Assembly: GCF_014879975.1 (NCBI RefSeq)
Contig: NZ_CP062500.1
Coordinates: 2,542,001 to 2,606,000, forward strand
Direction: 5' to 3'
Origin: Vibrio bathopelagicus
Lineage (GTDB): Bacteria; Pseudomonadota; Gammaproteobacteria; Enterobacterales; Vibrionaceae
Length of the DNA stretch: 64,000 bases
Shown one piece after another: positions 10,189-20,419 of this stretch. Made by a program: the position numbers and the translations under genes. Each line of letters begins with the position of its first letter. Position 1 is the first letter of the stretch. The notes under the pieces were generated by a model. That model ran no database searches. It was not told where the DNA came from and saw only the letters and a list, made by a program, of their open reading frames with translations.

Positions 10189-10833
10189 ATGACTGTAGAA
10201 AACGAAGCTCTGACCCTAAAAAAACGCTTTCGTGGCTATTTTCCAGTGGTCATCGACGTGGAAACCGCAGGGTTTAACGCTGAAACCGATGCATTATTAG
10301 AAATCTGTGCCATTACATTAAAAATGGATGAGAACGGAGATCTGCACCCTGCATCAACGCTTCATTTTCACATTGAGCCTTTTGAAGGCGCAAATATAGA
10401 GCAGGCAGCATTAGACTTTAACGGAATTAAAGACCCATTTAGCCCATTACGTGGTGCTGTGTCTGAACAAGAAGCCCTTAAAGAAATCTACAAGCTAGTG
10501 AGAAAAGAACAAAAAGCTTCAGATTGCAGTCGCGCAATCATGGTTGCTCACAACGCTACATTCGATTTGAACTTCGTTAATGCAGCAAGTGAGCGCTGTA
10601 AGCTTAAACGCGTCCCTTTCCATCCATTTGCTACTTTTGACACTGCAGCTCTTAGTGGTCTTGCCTACGGTCAAACCGTTTTGGCTAAAGCTTGCCGCAC
10701 TGCAGGGATGGAATTTGACAACAAAGAAGCACACTCTGCTTTGTATGATACGCAAAAAACCACAGAGTTATTTTGCGGCATAGTAAACAAATGGAAAGCC
10801 CTTGGTGGTTGGCCTCTTGTTGACGAAGAATAA
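10189..10833 (+). CDS. rnt: Ribonuclease T
   Basis: RNase T (214 aa) is a DEDDh 3'-5' exoribonuclease that trims tRNA and other stable RNA 3' ends. Catalytic residues are Asp23, Glu25 (VIDVETAGF), Asp126 (NATFDLNF), His182 and Asp187 (AHSALYDTQ), closely matching E. coli. I start at ATG 10189 (MTVENEAL); the frame opens further upstream at 10108, but that extension is hydrophobic and not family-like. Confidence 0.95.
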   Translation: MTVENEALTLKKRFRGYFPVVIDVETAGFNAETDALLEICAITLKMDENGDLHPASTLHFHIEPFEGANIEQAALDFNGIKDPFSPLRGAVSEQEALKEIYKLVRKEQKASDCSRAIMVAHNATFDLNFVNAASERCKLKRVPFHPFATFDTAALSGLAYGQTVLAKACRTAGMEFDNKEAHSALYDTQKTTELFCGIVNKWKALGGWPLVDEE

Positions 10834-10897
10834 AAATAGAGTCGGTAAACGTTCGTTCGTATTGCCTTCATAAAAAACACAACATCCCGAGAAAAAT

Positions 10898-12223
10898 ATG
10901 AATCCTGTTGTAATTTCAGTTTGCATCATGCTTGTTTTAGCTTTGATGCGCGTAAACGTTGTCGTTGCTCTTACGTTCAGCGCAATTATCGGTGGCGTAG
11001 CCTCTGGTATGAGTTTGAACGACGCAGTCGCGGCTTTCGAAAGTGGATTAGGTGGCGGTGCAACTATCGCACTTAGCTACGCAATGCTTGGTACCTTTGC
11101 TGTTGCTATCTCTCGTTCTGGTATCACAGACCTACTTGCTCAAAGCGTGATTAAGCGTATTCACGGCAAAGAGAACAGTGCGGCATCTAATGGTCTGAAA
11201 TACGGCATCCTTGCGTCTTTGATCTTAGTGACCATGTCTTCGCAAAACGTGATTCCTGTACATATCGCCTTCATCCCAATTTTAATCCCACCTCTATTAG
11301 GCGTATTCGCAAAAATGAACCTAGACCGTCGTCTGGTTGCGTGTGTACTTACTTTTGGTCTGATTACTCCGTATATGGTTTTACCTATCGGTTTTGGTGG
11401 CATCTTCCTAAACAACATCCTGCTTAAAAACCTTCACGACAACGGTCTTGAAAACGTAGTAGCAAGCCAAGTACCAATGGCGATGTTGTTACCGGCTGCA
11501 GGCATGATCTTTGGCCTTCTTACGGCAGTATTCTTTACTTACCGTAAGCCTCGCCAATACAAAGAAACGTCTCATACTGTTGTTTCAACCGAAGTGAAAG
11601 AGATCAACAAGAAGCACATCCTAGTAGCTGCTGCTGGTATTGTTGCTGCGCTAACGGTTCAACTATCGACAGGTTCTATGATCATCGGTGCTTTGGCTGG
11701 TTTCATGGTATTCACCTTCGGTGGTGTAATCGCTTGGAAAGAGACACACGATGTCTTCACTAAGGGCGTTCACATGATGGCAATGATCGGTTTCATCATG
11801 ATTGCAGCGGCAGGTTTTGCTGCGGTAATGAAGCAAACAGGTGGCGTTGAGTCTCTAGTTGAAGCGCTTTCAACAAGCATCGGCGACAACAAGCCTCTAG
11901 CAGCACTGCTTATGCTCATCGTTGGTCTATTGGTAACAATGGGTATCGGCTCTTCGTTCTCTACGATTCCAATCCTTGCGACTATCTACGTTCCTCTAGC
12001 GGCAGCATTTGGTTTCTCACCAATGGCAACAATCGCACTAGTGGGTACAGCGGCAGCGCTAGGTGATGCAGGTTCTCCGGCTTCTGACTCTACATTAGGT
12101 CCAACATCGGGTCTTAATGCTGATGGTCAACACGAGCACGTATGGGAAACCGTAGTACCGACGTTCCTACACTACAACATCCCACTGATCGTATTCGGTT
12201 GGGTTGCAGCTATGGTTCTGTAG
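10898..12223 (+). CDS. Na+/H+ antiporter-family transporter (YuiF/HI0325-like)
   Basis: A 441-aa integral membrane protein with about 11-12 hydrophobic helices. It resembles the Na+/H+ antiporter family that includes H. influenzae HI0325 and Bacillus YuiF; some members are proposed to carry amino acids, so the substrate is uncertain. Family-like features are the Gly-rich [18 protein letters not shown] near residue 48 and [19 protein letters not shown] near residue 390. It lies 64 bases after rnt and ends in a strong terminator. Confidence 0.85.
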   Translation: MNPVVISVCIMLVLALMRVNVVVALTFSAIIGGVASGMSLNDAVAAFESGLGGGATIALSYAMLGTFAVAISRSGITDLLAQSVIKRIHGKENSAASNGLKYGILASLILVTMSSQNVIPVHIAFIPILIPPLLGVFAKMNLDRRLVACVLTFGLITPYMVLPIGFGGIFLNNILLKNLHDNGLENVVASQVPMAMLLPAAGMIFGLLTAVFFTYRKPRQYKETSHTVVSTEVKEINKKHILVAAAGIVAALTVQLSTGSMIIGALAGFMVFTFGGVIAWKETHDVFTKGVHMMAMIGFIMIAAAGFAAVMKQTGGVESLVEALSTSIGDNKPLAALLMLIVGLLVTMGIGSSFSTIPILATIYVPLAAAFGFSPMATIALVGTAAALGDAGSPASDSTLGPTSGLNADGQHEHVWETVVPTFLHYNIPLIVFGWVAAMVL

Positions 12224-12256
12224 TTAAAAATCAATACGTAATAAGCAACATCTTCT

Positions 12257-12283
12257 AAAGACCGCCTCGCGCGGTCTTTTTTT
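12257..12283 (+). terminator. Rho-independent terminator
   Basis: AAAGACCGC (12257-12265) pairs with GCGGTCTTT from 12271, followed by a long T run. It ends the rnt/antiporter unit. Confidence 0.92.
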
Positions 12284-12483
12284 ATCTAGAATCTTCATCC
12301 CCTTCGTTTCAAAAAAGCTAATCTCCTGAATTGACATCACTTTCTAAACATTATTCCGTGCGCATTGATATGCAACTTATGGCTATTAATGACATTTACA
12401 CCTACACTTAAGTGTTTAATAAATAAGCCGCGAATTCATAGAAGATAAAGCGGCAATGGCTCAATACGTCAGAAGGCTACTAT

Positions 12484-13827
12484 ATGGATATACTCGCCCG
12501 ATCGCGCTATCTCATCATTGATGACAGCAGCGTTATTCAAAGTGCAACCCGTGCACTGCTTATCAAACTAGGTGTTCCGAACAACAATGTGATTAGCGCA
12601 TCCAATGCACAGAATGCGATTGAGGCTTGTCGCGCACATCGATTCGATATCTTATTGATTGATCACGATTTAGGATCAGGAAGTAATGGCTTACAGTTGC
12701 TGGAATTTCTGCAGCAGAAAGAGTTAATCAAACCTCAAACCCTTGTCTTTATAGTAACAGGCAACGATAGCCAAGATATCTTCTTTGGTTATGCTCATTT
12801 CGAACCTGACGGCTATTTGATTAAGCCAATACGAGCCGATGACATCATCAAGCGCGTCACATCTGCATTGTCTCGGCAGCAATATTTCTCAACATTAGAA
12901 CAGGCTTATCTCAAGCATGGCCTCAACGCGGTAAAGCCACTATTTGGTAAAGCTCCTGACCCTTCGACTTTGAAAGATGCCATTATCTATATGGCGAACG
13001 TTCTGATCAAAAACCAAAAATTCGATGAAGCACAAGCCATGTTGAATGGACTGTTACAGCTCCATGACTACCTGCCCGCCAAGATTAAACTCATTGAAAT
13101 ACATATTGCTAAACAACATTATCACGATGCGTTAATCCAAATAGATGGCTTAATAGAAAACAGCCCTCGTAATATCAAACTGCAACAACTTAAGGTCAAG
13201 ATCTGCCTCAACACCAGTGACTTCGAATTGGCCAACACCCTAATAGACCAAGTTCTCACGGTGAACAGCAGTAATATTGAACTGACCAACACCATGGTTT
13301 GGCTACAACTGTTAGATAAAAACGTCGAGCAAGCGACTCTCCACCTCAAGTCTCTTGCCCAATTAATCCCCCACTCAATTTGGGATTCAACAGGCAAACG
13401 AGCGCTCATCTTATGGGCAGACAGTTTAACGCTCACCCAGAAAGAGCTGGCGCTTTGGAAGCCTGAATCGGCTTGGCAGAGGCTCTCTCACTCACAAAAG
13501 TCATACGCACTAAGCAAGCCACTGCTAAAGCTTTGTCGTACTTTACAACTGATTCAGCTCGAGCAAAACGAGGTTGCAAAAGAGCGTATTGAGAGCATGT
13601 CGATAAACGAATTTTCAGTCGGTGATGTGGAAGCGTTCTTCTTGTTGGCACTGTGCTATCAAGCCTTAGGGTTACAAGACAAGTTCGATCAAATAAAACG
13701 CCAAATTGAAGCCCATTTAAAAGCAGATCACACTAGCCTTGCCCTGTTGCAACGTATGGCATTGCAGCAAGCTGATAATTTTGCATTACCCACACTAACA
13801 AAAGCACCACTGGCCGCCGTTAGTTAA
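12484..13827 (+). CDS. Response-regulator receiver protein with TPR-like C-terminus
   Basis: A 447-aa protein. Residues 8-130 are a CheY-like receiver with acidic Asp13/Asp14, phospho-acceptor Asp60 (LLIDHDLG), Thr92 and Lys114 (YLIKPI). Residues 150-440 form helical TPR-like repeats (FDEAQAMLNGLLQLHD, YHDALIQIDGLIENSP). No DNA-binding or enzymatic output domain is visible, so output is probably protein-protein contact. It lies 46 bases upstream of a giant hybrid kinase on the same strand, its likely partner. The ribosome site AAGG is 7 bases before ATG. Confidence 0.9.
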   Translation: MDILARSRYLIIDDSSVIQSATRALLIKLGVPNNNVISASNAQNAIEACRAHRFDILLIDHDLGSGSNGLQLLEFLQQKELIKPQTLVFIVTGNDSQDIFFGYAHFEPDGYLIKPIRADDIIKRVTSALSRQQYFSTLEQAYLKHGLNAVKPLFGKAPDPSTLKDAIIYMANVLIKNQKFDEAQAMLNGLLQLHDYLPAKIKLIEIHIAKQHYHDALIQIDGLIENSPRNIKLQQLKVKICLNTSDFELANTLIDQVLTVNSSNIELTNTMVWLQLLDKNVEQATLHLKSLAQLIPHSIWDSTGKRALILWADSLTLTQKELALWKPESAWQRLSHSQKSYALSKPLLKLCRTLQLIQLEQNEVAKERIESMSINEFSVGDVEAFFLLALCYQALGLQDKFDQIKRQIEAHLKADHTSLALLQRMALQQADNFALPTLTKAPLAAVS

Positions 13828-13873
13828 GCATGCCGTCACTCTCCAATAAGTAAGTAAACGACAGGATGTCTTT

Positions 13874-16800
13874 ATGCAAAATGATGCTTCAAAAACAAAA
13901 ACGTGGTGGATTACCTTTTTCTTAAGCTACCTTTCAGTGTTGCTGTGGCCACTGCACACCTTTGCTGAAAACACACCATCAGTTAAGAGTGAGAACTCAT
14001 CGAGTAACCAAGTTGTATTGCGGGTCGGTCTGCCTTCTTACGACATGATTCCCTACAGCTACCAACACCAAACGTCCTCAGGGAACACCGTTTCAGAAGG
14101 CTTGTTGATCAGTATGTTGGATGAGGTGTCGACAAACGCGGGCTTCAAATATCAAATTGAGCTGTACCCAACATTTAGTGGCGTACTCAGTGCATTTGAA
14201 AGAGGTGAATTAGATCTGCTAGTCGGTGTATCTTCAACCAAAGAGCGCCAAGAGTACATGACCTTTAGTGAGCCGATGTTCTCCATAAGACGAGCGGTGA
14301 TTACCCAAAATAGAAAAATAAACGATTTAGGTGAGCTGGCAGCCGCCAATCTAGCATTGGAGAAAGGGTTTGCGCTCAATGATCTTCTCCCTAGCCTGCT
14401 TCCTGAAAGTCGAATTACAACATTAGACAGCACCCAAGCGGCCTTCACTGCAATACAGGAGAATCGTGTCGATGCTTACGTTGGCGATGCGCTTGCACTT
14501 TCTGCGTTGCTACGTGAGCAGCCTCGAGACTCACTCACACTATCGGTTCTTCCTGACTTGCCAGCCGATCACTTGCACTTTGCAGTCAAAAAAGGAAAAC
14601 ATAAATTACTCAGCCGAATCAATTTTGCTTTAGAGGACATCAAGGAAGGCTCACTGCAGTCGATTTACAACCAATGGCTTGCTCCCTCTCAACACTCTAT
14701 GTTGCTCGATTACGGAACATTGAACTTAACCCAAGACGAAAAGAACTGGCTTGATAGCCACCCCAGCATCCCTGTTGGCACACACGCCAATTGGTACCCT
14801 TACGACTTTACCAATGAGCAACAGCAACACTCAGGCTTATCTGCTGACGTCTTAAAGCTAATAAGCAATGTGCTCGGCGTGTCATTCGAAAGTACCACTT
14901 ACCTAACGCCAGAGGCAGCCGAGGTCGCCTTTAATCGCGGTGAGACAATGGTGCTGACCAACATCACACCAACCACAGATAAAGCTCGATACATGGACTT
15001 CACTCAAGCTTACAGCTTTGAGCCTTGGGTGCTATTAAGTCGCTCAGATCGATTAGGCAACTTTGCGCCAAGTGGATCCGAAGCCATCGCTGTGATCGAA
15101 AACTCTGGAGGCGCAACGGTTCTCCCTTCTCTCTGCCTGACTTGCCAAGCCGTTCCTTACATTAATCATGTCAGCGCCTTTCAAGCATTACAAAAAGACG
15201 ACATCAGTTTTGCGCTCGCCTCACTTCATCGAGCAGCACCTCTACTGCACCAAGACTATGTCGGGCAATTTAAAATCACCGGCACCATCAACGAACAAAA
15301 CAGCGCACCGCTGTCACTCGCAGTTAACTTCCGCCATCCCATGCTGCTGAGCATTCTCAATAAGGCCATTAGTGCGCTACCTGCCAATGAATTAGAGCGC
15401 TTGGAAAACAAGTGGCTAACCTACGAATATCAAGAAGGTCTGTCACCACGTGAAGTTGCTAAATGGTCAGCGATCATTGGGTTTGGGATCTTTATGGTCA
15501 TTTTCGTGATCGTATTTTGGAATCGAAAAATGGCGGCTGAAATCGAGCAACGAAAAGTCGCTGAACAGAGAGCAAAAGCCGCAGAAGCTCATTTACAAAC
15601 GCTGGCAGACAACATTGATGGAGTCGTACTTAAACATATTCAAACACATCCGCAACAGCCTTTAGATATCAAGTTTAGCTTCGTCAGTGCCGGTGTAGCC
15701 GATATGTTCGGCTTATCTGTTGATAGTGTAGAACAACACCCTCAACGTCTATTTGAGCTTATCTCGAAGGATAACTTGCCACTGTTTGAAGTCAGTATGC
15801 TCGATGCCATTGAAACCGGACATTGGGAAAGTGAACAACAAGTTCAGTTAGAATCAGGTGAAGCTAAATGGGTGAAATTTAATAGCCAAGTATCGAGCGG
15901 CCAAACCATTGAGTGGAACACGGTGATCACAGACATCAGCTTGCTAAAAAAGCAGCAGCAGGCTTTAGACAACGCACGCCAAAAAGCAGAAAGTGCGACC
16001 GCGGCTAAGTCACAATTCTTAGCCACCATTAGCCACGAGGTTCGTACCCCAATCAGTGGAATCTTGGGTTTACTGGAGTTAATGCAAGAACATCAGTTAA
16101 GCGAAGAGTTATTAAACTTGCATGGTGGATTGAATCAGTCGGCTCGTAACCTCCTGCACATCGTTAATGACGTACTCGATTACTCCAAAATTGAAGCCGG
16201 CAAACTAGAGCTTAACCCGACCGAAATCGAGCTTGGCAAAGTATTAGCGCGCATCGTGCAACCGCAATCCATTCACGCACAGCAAAAAGGTCTGGCCTTC
16301 CACTATTGGCAAGATCCAAATCTTGCTCAATGGCTGTTCGCAGATGATATACGACTCCATCAGATTCTGAATAACTTCCTCAATAATGCAATTAAGTTCA
16401 CCGAACATGGGACGATTTCATTGCATGTCGATGTGATTGAGAAAAACGAGCATCAACAGAAAATTAGCCTCACCGTCTCAGACACGGGTATTGGTATCCC
16501 GAAAGACAGACAACAAAGCTTATTTCAGCCTTTTGAACAAGCTGACAAAACCACCAGCCGCCGTTTCGGTGGCACAGGGCTTGGACTGTCTATCGCTTTG
16601 AAGTTAATTGAACAAATGGATGGGGCCATAGAATTATCAAGTGAAGAAGGAAAAGGCAGTCACTTTACTGTTACCGTTACCCTCCCAACTTGTACTCCTG
16701 AACATGCAGTTAGTAACGCTTTGGCTCTATCACAAACGCTGATTTGCACTTCACAAACAGAGGATCCTATTAAACTAGATGTGGAGAATCACTCAAACGA

Positions 16801-18223
16801 GGTATATGTGGTTGGTTACGTTCTTCAACAAGAAGAGCTGTGTCGATATTTGAAACACTTCGACCTTGAACCCAAGGTTCTGCACATTAATCAAAAGCAC
16901 TTGCTCAAAGAGATGGTCGTTAAACATCAGCCAAAACACATCTTTGTGGCGATGTCTGTATGGCAACAACTGGCGATTACCGACGCATGGATTCAGCAGC
17001 ATACTCACTCAACACGCTTCACGGTGATCAACCAAAATCCGATGCTATCGCCAGAACCTTTAGGCAACTCTTGGTGCTTGTCGGTCAACCCGTTGTTACC
17101 CGACAACCTTATTCACGTTCTAACGAAACCCGTCAGTCACGACAATCTAATCTCACCATTGGATAGCGAAACTAAAGCGCCGATCGCCACAGAGACTCGC
17201 GAACAAGCTGAGAGCAATGGTAGGCTGATCCTGGTCGCTGAAGATCACCCAATAAACCAACAAGTGATTGCTAAGCAACTTGAAAGTATCGGTGTCCACG
17301 CCGATATTGTCGATAATGGAGTACTCGCACTTAATGCTTTAAAAGATAAGCGTTACGGGCTGCTTCTCACCGATTGCCATATGCCTGAAATGGATGGGTA
17401 TACTCTCGCTTCAAGCATTCGTCAGATAGAACAACGCCGTGAAGAGCTTGAGCGAGAGACTCAAAGATTACCTATCGTCGCGCTGACAGCGAATGCCGTT
17501 CAAGGTGAGGATGCTAACTGTTACGCACATGGCATGGATGACTTCCTGGTTAAGCCCGTCTCGATTAAACAGATGAAGCTAACCATTGAGAAGTGGTTAC
17601 CTACGATAAAGGATTCTGAACCAACGATTGAAACAGAGGCTCCCAATACAGAGCAACTAGATACACAAAGTCGGGACATGGACTCTTCATCAGACTTTAC
17701 GTCTACGGGAGAAGAAGCCAATGAGTTTTCGATGCTGTTCCAAGACATTGAGCACTGCTTTGGGGAAAGTGACAACTTAGCGCCGAACGACGATGTTGCT
17801 CCTACTATCTCCCAAGATTCGTTCAATAGCGTGGATAATCAAGTCATCGATTATTCAGCACTCTATGATCTATTTGAAGATCACGATGTTGTGATGACCT
17901 TACTCGATGAGTTTGCCGCAAGTTTCGTTGAAGATAATGAACAAATAAAAATGCTGTGGACTAACAAGGAATATCAGCAAGTCAAAACCACATCGCACCG
18001 ACTCAAAGGTGCAGCGAAAATGGTGGCTTGTGAGCAGGTCGCCTCACCGCTGGCAAACATCGAGGCTCTCACCAATGACCTCGTGACAGGAGCCATTAGC
18101 TTAGAACAAATAGAATCAAAAATTGAAGCTTCAATCGAAGAAGTGAATTCGATATTTGACTTGTTCATTGACGAAATGAACCAGCTACGGCAAACAAAAG
18201 AAAAGGCTTACTCTTATGAGTAA
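13874..18223 (+). CDS. BvgS/EvgS-like hybrid sensor histidine kinase
   Basis: A 1449-aa unorthodox kinase. An N-terminal signal/anchor (about residues 10-31) is followed by two periplasmic SBP_bac_3 (Venus-flytrap) domains (about 48-270 and 285-510), a membrane helix (about 532-552), a coiled coil, and a PAS-like domain (about 575-690). The histidine kinase has phospho-acceptor His721 (ATISHEVRTP) and N/G boxes (NNAIKF; DTGIGIP; GGTGLGLS). Then come a region resembling a receiver without its Asp (about 970-1090), a canonical receiver with Asp1167 (LLTDCHMPEMDG), and a C-terminal Hpt with His1375 (SHRLKGAA). It may sense amino acids or other small ligands; the ligand is unknown. Confidence 0.93.
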   Translation: MQNDASKTKTWWITFFLSYLSVLLWPLHTFAENTPSVKSENSSSNQVVLRVGLPSYDMIPYSYQHQTSSGNTVSEGLLISMLDEVSTNAGFKYQIELYPTFSGVLSAFERGELDLLVGVSSTKERQEYMTFSEPMFSIRRAVITQNRKINDLGELAAANLALEKGFALNDLLPSLLPESRITTLDSTQAAFTAIQENRVDAYVGDALALSALLREQPRDSLTLSVLPDLPADHLHFAVKKGKHKLLSRINFALEDIKEGSLQSIYNQWLAPSQHSMLLDYGTLNLTQDEKNWLDSHPSIPVGTHANWYPYDFTNEQQQHSGLSADVLKLISNVLGVSFESTTYLTPEAAEVAFNRGETMVLTNITPTTDKARYMDFTQAYSFEPWVLLSRSDRLGNFAPSGSEAIAVIENSGGATVLPSLCLTCQAVPYINHVSAFQALQKDDISFALASLHRAAPLLHQDYVGQFKITGTINEQNSAPLSLAVNFRHPMLLSILNKAISALPANELERLENKWLTYEYQEGLSPREVAKWSAIIGFGIFMVIFVIVFWNRKMAAEIEQRKVAEQRAKAAEAHLQTLADNIDGVVLKHIQTHPQQPLDIKFSFVSAGVADMFGLSVDSVEQHPQRLFELISKDNLPLFEVSMLDAIETGHWESEQQVQLESGEAKWVKFNSQVSSGQTIEWNTVITDISLLKKQQQALDNARQKAESATAAKSQFLATISHEVRTPISGILGLLELMQEHQLSEELLNLHGGLNQSARNLLHIVNDVLDYSKIEAGKLELNPTEIELGKVLARIVQPQSIHAQQKGLAFHYWQDPNLAQWLFADDIRLHQILNNFLNNAIKFTEHGTISLHVDVIEKNEHQQKISLTVSDTGIGIPKDRQQSLFQPFEQADKTTSRRFGGTGLGLSIALKLIEQMDGAIELSSEEGKGSHFTVTVTLPTCTPEHAVSNALALSQTLICTSQTEDPIKLDVENHSNEVYVVGYVLQQEELCRYLKHFDLEPKVLHINQKHLLKEMVVKHQPKHIFVAMSVWQQLAITDAWIQQHTHSTRFTVINQNPMLSPEPLGNSWCLSVNPLLPDNLIHVLTKPVSHDNLISPLDSETKAPIATETREQAESNGRLILVAEDHPINQQVIAKQLESIGVHADIVDNGVLALNALKDKRYGLLLTDCHMPEMDGYTLASSIRQIEQRREELERETQRLPIVALTANAVQGEDANCYAHGMDDFLVKPVSIKQMKLTIEKWLPTIKDSEPTIETEAPNTEQLDTQSRDMDSSSDFTSTGEEANEFSMLFQDIEHCFGESDNLAPNDDVAPTISQDSFNSVDNQVIDYSALYDLFEDHDVVMTLLDEFAASFVEDNEQIKMLWTNKEYQQVKTTSHRLKGAAKMVACEQVASPLANIEALTNDLVTGAISLEQIESKIEASIEEVNSIFDLFIDEMNQLRQTKEKAYSYE

Positions 18224-18228
18224 GCCTT
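18203..18228. terminator. Terminator hairpin overlapping the kinase stop codon
   Basis: AAGGCTTACTC (18203-18213) and GAGTAAGCCTT (18218-18228) form an 11-bp stem that contains the kinase stop codon. A T-rich tail follows only on the minus strand, so it should terminate the 18267-18896 gene and may also slow plus-strand transcription. Confidence 0.7.
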
Positions 18229-18266
18229 GGACATAATTTGCGTTAACACAAACAGCTCTCGCTGAA

Positions 18267-18896
18267 TTATGCAGCGGGAGCGTTATTCACCAATACTTCG
18301 CGAATAGACTTAAGCGTCGCTTCCGTCGAATGGTAATCTAATTCTACCTGCGTAAAAATACCATTAACTTCAAGCATTAACGTTGGGTAAGAATGCACAC
18401 CGATCGCTTCTTTAAAGCCTAGCTGGTCATCTAATTCACTTTCCAATAACTTGCTAGAAAGGTCATTTTCAAACTGTTGTACATTCATACCTAACTCTTG
18501 AGCGAGTTGCAGATGCGTTTCTTGGCTGTGTGGCAACATCGCACGAAGATAGTAAGCATGTTGAATTGCCTCAAGCATCGCTTCGTAGTGGTCTTGAAAA
18601 CCAGCAGCGATCACGGCGCGGCATGCCGGGTAAGTACTGCGAACAGGTTGACACTCTGTCCAAAATTCATGGTTGAATTCAGTACCTAACTTAGCTTCGA
18701 TCTGCTTCCAGATAGCTTGCAGCTTGCCTTTCATCTCTTCTGACATTGGCTCATCAGAATCAGGAGCCAAACCGCCAACGACATAATTAAATTCAATACT
18801 CGCGGGCAGCTGCTGTTTTAAAAGTTCTAATGTTGGCTTATAACCCCAGCACCAACTGCACATTGGGTCATGCACATAATGAAGTTTTACGTCCAT
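18267..18896 (-). CDS. DsbA-family thioredoxin-fold protein
   Basis: A 209-aa protein of the DsbA/FrnE-like group, often annotated as putative protein-disulfide isomerase. The redox motif CSWC (Cys13-Cys16, in HDPMCSWCWGY) lies in the first strand-helix, and the cis-Pro segment VHSYPTLML sits near residue 165. There is no signal peptide, so it is likely cytoplasmic. It is transcribed toward the hybrid kinase, downstream of grxD but separated from it by a terminator. Confidence 0.88.
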   Translation of the reverse strand: MDVKLHYVHDPMCSWCWGYKPTLELLKQQLPASIEFNYVVGGLAPDSDEPMSEEMKGKLQAIWKQIEAKLGTEFNHEFWTECQPVRSTYPACRAVIAAGFQDHYEAMLEAIQHAYYLRAMLPHSQETHLQLAQELGMNVQQFENDLSSKLLESELDDQLGFKEAIGVHSYPTLMLEVNGIFTQVELDYHSTEATLKSIREVLVNNAPAA

Positions 18897-18933
18897 TGTT
18901 CATTCCTTATCGAGTCTTTCGAACCAGTCAAAC

Positions 18934-18960
18934 AAAAAAGGAGCCTCATTAAGGCCCCTT
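18934..18960 (-). terminator. Rho-independent terminator of grxD
   Basis: Read on the minus strand, GGGGCCT and AGGCTCC pair around a 5-base loop and a run of T follows. It lies about 30 bases after the grxD stop. Confidence 0.85.
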
Positions 18961-18992
18961 CCATTCAATATTTAAGCGCAAAAGCTTAAAGA

Positions 18993-19331
18993 TTACTCAG
19001 CGTCGTCGCCAGCTACTTTAGCAGCTGCTTCTTTAACGATTGGCTGAAGCTCACCTTTTTGGAACATCTCAAGAATGATGTCACAACCACCGATTAGCTC
19101 ACCGTCAACCCATAGTTGTGGGAACGTTGGCCATTGTGCGTAAGCTGGAAGCTCTGCACGGATGTCAGGGTTTTGTAGGATATCTACGTAAGCAAATTTT
19201 TCGCCACACGCCATTAGCGCTTGAGATGCTTGAGAAGAAAAACCACAGCTTGGCAGCTTAGGAGAACCTTTCATGTAAAGTAGAATGGTGTTTTCTTCAA
19301 TTTGCTGTTTGATTTTATCGATAGTTTCCAT
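18993..19331 (-). CDS. grxD: Monothiol glutaredoxin Grx4
   Basis: GrxD (112 aa) is a CGFS-type monothiol glutaredoxin that binds a glutathione-ligated [2Fe-2S] cluster and works in Fe-S trafficking with BolA-type partners. The CGFS motif is at residues 29-32 (LPSCGFSSQA), and the GSH-binding features WPTFPQLWV and GGCDI are present. It is divergent from sodB, a neighbour pair also seen in other gammaproteobacteria. Confidence 0.96.
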   Translation of the reverse strand: METIDKIKQQIEENTILLYMKGSPKLPSCGFSSQASQALMACGEKFAYVDILQNPDIRAELPAYAQWPTFPQLWVDGELIGGCDIILEMFQKGELQPIVKEAAAKVAGDDAE

Positions 19332-19600
19332 TGCTTCCTCGTTAATGGATTACGGCTTTTATTGCCTTTATTCTACCCCAAACCAAAAGAATAAAAACCA
19401 CATAAAAAAAGCGGTTTATAAGCTAAGCTAACAATTCACACAAAAGTAATGAAATAAGCTTTTAATAAAGTAAAAACTTGCTAAACTATATCGCAAGTCA
19501 GCAAATTGACCGTGGTTGGCACCATAGCGAACCATGAATAATAATATCACTGGAAGCAATCGAAAGAGTTAACTCTTTCATATCAATGGAGAATTGAGCA

Positions 19601-20185
19601 ATGGCATTTGAACTACCGGCTCTTCCTTACGCGAAAGACGCGCTAGAACCACACATCTCAGCAGAAACGCTAGATTTCCACCACGGTAAGCACCACAACA
19701 CTTACGTTGTTAAGCTAAACGGTCTTATCCCAGGTACTGAGTTTGAAGGCAAAACACTAGAAGAGATCGTTAAGACTTCTACTGGTGGTGTTTTCAATAA
19801 CGCTGCTCAAATCTGGAACCACACGTTCTACTGGCACTGTCTTGCTCCTAAAGCAGGCGGCGAACCAACTGGCGCTGTTGCAGAAGCTATCAACGCTGCA
19901 TTCGGTTCTTTCGAAGAATTCAAAGCGAAATTCACTGATTCAGCAATCAACAACTTCGGTTCTTCTTGGACTTGGTTAGTTAAGAAAGCTGACGGTTCTC
20001 TAGACATCGTTAACACTTCTAACGCTGCAACTCCTCTAACAGAAGAAGGTGTTACTCCACTTCTAACTGTTGACCTATGGGAACACGCTTACTACATCGA
20101 TTTCCGCAATGTTCGCCCTGACTACATGGCTGCATTCTGGAACCTAGTAAACTGGTCTTTCGTAGAAGAGAACCTAGCTAAGTAA
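19601..20185 (+). CDS. sodB: Iron superoxide dismutase
   Basis: SodB (194 aa) dismutates superoxide in the cytoplasm. Metal ligands are His27, His74, Asp158 and His162, and the outer-sphere Gln70 in NNAAQIWNH is typical of the Fe rather than the Mn form. Codon use looks highly biased, consistent with strong expression. The ribosome site GGAG precedes ATG. In related bacteria sodB mRNA is down-regulated by RyhB under iron limitation; I did not test pairing here. Confidence 0.97.
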   Translation: MAFELPALPYAKDALEPHISAETLDFHHGKHHNTYVVKLNGLIPGTEFEGKTLEEIVKTSTGGVFNNAAQIWNHTFYWHCLAPKAGGEPTGAVAEAINAAFGSFEEFKAKFTDSAINNFGSSWTWLVKKADGSLDIVNTSNAATPLTEEGVTPLLTVDLWEHAYYIDFRNVRPDYMAAFWNLVNWSFVEENLAK

Positions 20186-20227
20186 TTATTACTTATGCTG
20201 CGCTATTTATAGCGAGTTATCTATTGA

Positions 20228-20256
20228 AAGCTCATGCCTCGGCGTGAGCTTTTTTG
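20228..20256 (+). terminator. Rho-independent terminator of sodB
   Basis: AGCTCATGCC (20229-20238) and GGCGTGAGCT (20241-20250), with one T-G wobble, are followed by six T. Confidence 0.88.
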
Positions 20257-20419
20257 TATCTGTCGTCTCCCAGATAAAAATCGCATCAATCAACAGACCG
20301 TAGTTTCCGCCTATCCCTACCTTTCATATCAGCCCAGCAGAAATTCGTTATTTGCCTGTAATTAAACTCTAAAGTTTGCCGACTCCATGCCGTTAAAGGT
20401 GTATCGAATGAGAGGCAAC

